Source: Magnetospirillum sp. (lineage in GTDB: Bacteria; Pseudomonadota; Alphaproteobacteria; Rhodospirillales; Magnetospirillaceae). Taken from it: 10,000 bases of DNA. The first letter of the stretch is position 1. The number at the start of each line of letters is the position of its first letter. The notes beneath the pieces were generated by a model, which was given only the letters and a program-made list of their open reading frames with translations, made no database searches and was not told the origin of the DNA. The stretch spans positions 1 through 10,000 of the forward strand of contig JAIWOG010000012.1 in assembly GCA_020217035.1 (NCBI GenBank). Reading direction: 5' to 3'. The position numbers and the translations under genes were made by a program. Of the stretch, positions 8,642 through 10,000 are shown piece by piece.

Positions 8642-9972
8642 TGGCCCGCCGCCTGTTCCTGTTCGCCGTTCTGGTGGCCGCCTTGGTGGCCGCCTCGGTG
8701 TGGTTCGCCGACCGCCCCGGTCTGGTGACCGTCCATTGGCAAGGCTGGCGGGTCGACACCTCGGTTCCGGTGCTGCTGGTCGCCTTGTTGACCTTCATGG
8801 TGGTTATGGCCTTGCTGTGGCGATTGTTGTCCACGGTGGTCGCGGCGCCCGGCCGTTTCCTGTCGCGTCGGCGCGAAAGCCGGCGCCAGCGCGGCTATGC
8901 GGCGCTGTCCGACGGTTTGGCGGCGGTGGCGGTGGGCGACCGCCGACGCGCCGGCAAGCTGGCGAAGCAGGCCGACAAGCTGTTGGCCGACACGGCCCTG
9001 ACCGGGCTGTTGACCGCCCAGGCGGCGGAATTGTCGGGAGACGAGGCCGAGGCCGAAAAACGCCTGTCGGGCATGGTGGAACGGCCACAGACGGCGCTTT
9101 TGGGCTTGAAGGGATTGCTGACCCTGGCCAAGCGGCGCGGCGACACCGCCGCCGCCCTGGATTATGCCCGCCGCGCCTGGGCGCTGGGGTCACCGGCCGC
9201 CGACTTGGCCGCCGACCTGTTCGATTTGCAGGCCCGCGCCGGCCAATGGGTGGAAGCCGAGGCGACCCTGGACGAGGCCCGCAAACGCCGCGCCTTGCCC
9301 CCCGAGGACATTCGCCACCGCCAAGCCTTGACCCAGTTCGAACGTTCGGTCCAGGCGGAACGCGACGGCGACCCGGCCAGCGCCTTGTCGTTGGCTTTGA
9401 AAGCCCACCAATCCGACCTGACCCTGGCGGCGGTGGCGGCGCGGGCGTCGCGCCTGCTGCACCGCGCCGGCAAGGAACGCAAGGCGGCGGCGGTTCTGGT
9501 CAGCACCTGGCAGGTGGCGGCCCATCCGGCTTTGGTCGAAGCCTGGCTGGCCCTGGCACCGGCGGAAACGCCACTGCAACGGGTCAAGCGTCTGGAAAAG
9601 TTGGTCAAGGCCAATCCCGACGCCCCCGACGGCCATGTCGCCCTGGCCGAGGCGGCCTTGGCCGCCAAATTGTGGGGCGAGGCCCGCAATCATCTGGAGC
9701 TTGCGTGCCGCCAGCGTCCCAGCGCCGCCATCTTCATCCTGCTGGCCCGCCTGGAACGTGAAGAACACCAGAACGAAGCCGCCGCCCAAGCCTGGATGGC
9801 CAAGGTGGTGACCGCGCCGGCCGAGCCGGCCTGGCACTGTGCTGCTTGCGGCAAGCCCGCCGACCTGTGGGCCAGCACCTGTCCGGCTTGCGGCACCCTG
9901 GACAGCTTGTGGTGGGGGCAGCAGACCCAGGCGTTGTTGCCAGCGCCCGGACAGGCTGCGGAAAAAGGCTGA
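8638..9972 (+). CDS. hemY: HemY-like inner-membrane TPR protein with C-terminal zinc ribbon
   Basis: This is HemY of the proteobacterial hemCD operons (HemY_N domain, COG3898), not the unrelated Gram-positive protoporphyrinogen oxidase of the same name; its biochemical role is unsettled. The protein has 444 residues. Two membrane spans (about 6-24 and 43-64) flank the HemY signature GLVTVHWQGWRVDTS (28-42); an arginine-rich stretch (73-85) and a helical TPR-type repeat region (85 to about 395) follow. The end carries four cysteines, C401-A-A-C404 and C415-P-A-C418, in a rubredoxin/zinc-ribbon arrangement, then WW and a short tail. The ATG at 8638 forms an ATGA overlap with the preceding stop and has GGGAG (8626-8630) 7 bases upstream; the adjacent ATG at 8641 is a less likely start. 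It is last of the visible heme operon and ends 28 bases before the window does. Confidence 0.9.
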   Translation: MMARRLFLFAVLVAALVAASVWFADRPGLVTVHWQGWRVDTSVPVLLVALLTFMVVMALLWRLLSTVVAAPGRFLSRRRESRRQRGYAALSDGLAAVAVGDRRRAGKLAKQADKLLADTALTGLLTAQAAELSGDEAEAEKRLSGMVERPQTALLGLKGLLTLAKRRGDTAAALDYARRAWALGSPAADLAADLFDLQARAGQWVEAEATLDEARKRRALPPEDIRHRQALTQFERSVQAERDGDPASALSLALKAHQSDLTLAAVAARASRLLHRAGKERKAAAVLVSTWQVAAHPALVEAWLALAPAETPLQRVKRLEKLVKANPDAPDGHVALAEAALAAKLWGEARNHLELACRQRPSAAIFILLARLEREEHQNEAAAQAWMAKVVTAPAEPAWHCAACGKPADLWASTCPACGTLDSLWWGQQTQALLPAPGQAAEKG

Positions 9973-10000
9973 TTTGGCTCCCCACACCCTTCGCCGTCAT

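Noticed and set aside
7377..8834. 485-codon minus-strand frame across the HemD-Mic60 and HemY genes
   Set aside because: The protein is Arg/Pro/Ala-rich and of no family; it is a shadow of high-G+C coding sequence on the plus strand.
8700..9761. 353-codon plus-strand frame overlapping hemY
   Set aside because: Gly/Arg-rich out-of-frame translation; the hemY frame has the HemY signature, membrane spans and zinc ribbon.
9734..10000. Minus-strand frame entering from the right edge
   Set aside because: It is antisense to the zinc-ribbon end of hemY and has no recognisable protein content; the last 28 bases of the window are too short to judge.

Overview
The window is about two-thirds G+C and reads as a chromosomal segment of an alphaproteobacterium. 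The best guess is a Rhodospirillales / Magnetospirillum-type organism, based on the tsaD < > hemC-hemD-mic60-hemY arrangement, codon use and the proteins themselves. The genus is an inference.

Layout. (1) Positions 1-2352, minus strand: a YqhD-type NADPH aldehyde reductase/alcohol dehydrogenase, then cobU (24 bp later), then cobW (1-base stop/start overlap, running off the left edge). The last two are cobalamin genes: CobU activates cobinamide in nucleotide-loop assembly, and CobW is the GTPase linked to cobalt handling. (2) Positions 2353-3149: no intact gene. It holds the upstream region of the aldehyde reductase, with two identical 10-bp direct repeats two helical turns apart, and the decayed remnant of a secreted formylglycine-generating-enzyme (SUMF1)-like gene whose core is missing. 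(3) Positions 3150-3833, plus strand: a short-chain dehydrogenase/reductase-fold protein with the Ser-Tyr-Arg triad and T-X4-F-X-G motif of halohydrin dehalogenases instead of the usual Ser-Tyr-Lys triad and Rossmann glycine motif. (4) Positions 3915-4658, minus: a lone periplasmic family-3 solute-binding protein with its own sigma70-like promoter and a G10 tract at its ribosome binding site. (5) Positions 4734-5789, minus: tsaD, for the universal tRNA modification t6A. (6) Positions 5838-9972, plus: tightly packed hemC, hemD fused in frame to a Mic60/mitofilin-like membrane protein, and a HemY-like TPR membrane protein with a C-terminal four-cysteine zinc ribbon.

How the genes work together. 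hemC and the HemD domain carry out consecutive steps of uroporphyrinogen III synthesis, the branch point to both heme and cobalamin, so the right-hand heme block supplies the precursor for the cob genes on the left. The Mic60-like and HemY-like parts are inner-membrane proteins that habitually sit beside these heme genes in alphaproteobacteria.

Most worth a second look: the halohydrin-dehalogenase-like protein, the uninterrupted HemD-Mic60 reading frame, the SUMF1-like remnant, the phased repeats upstream of the aldehyde reductase, and the G10 tract. I see no CRISPR array, rRNA, tRNA, insertion sequence or convincing novel multi-gene system.
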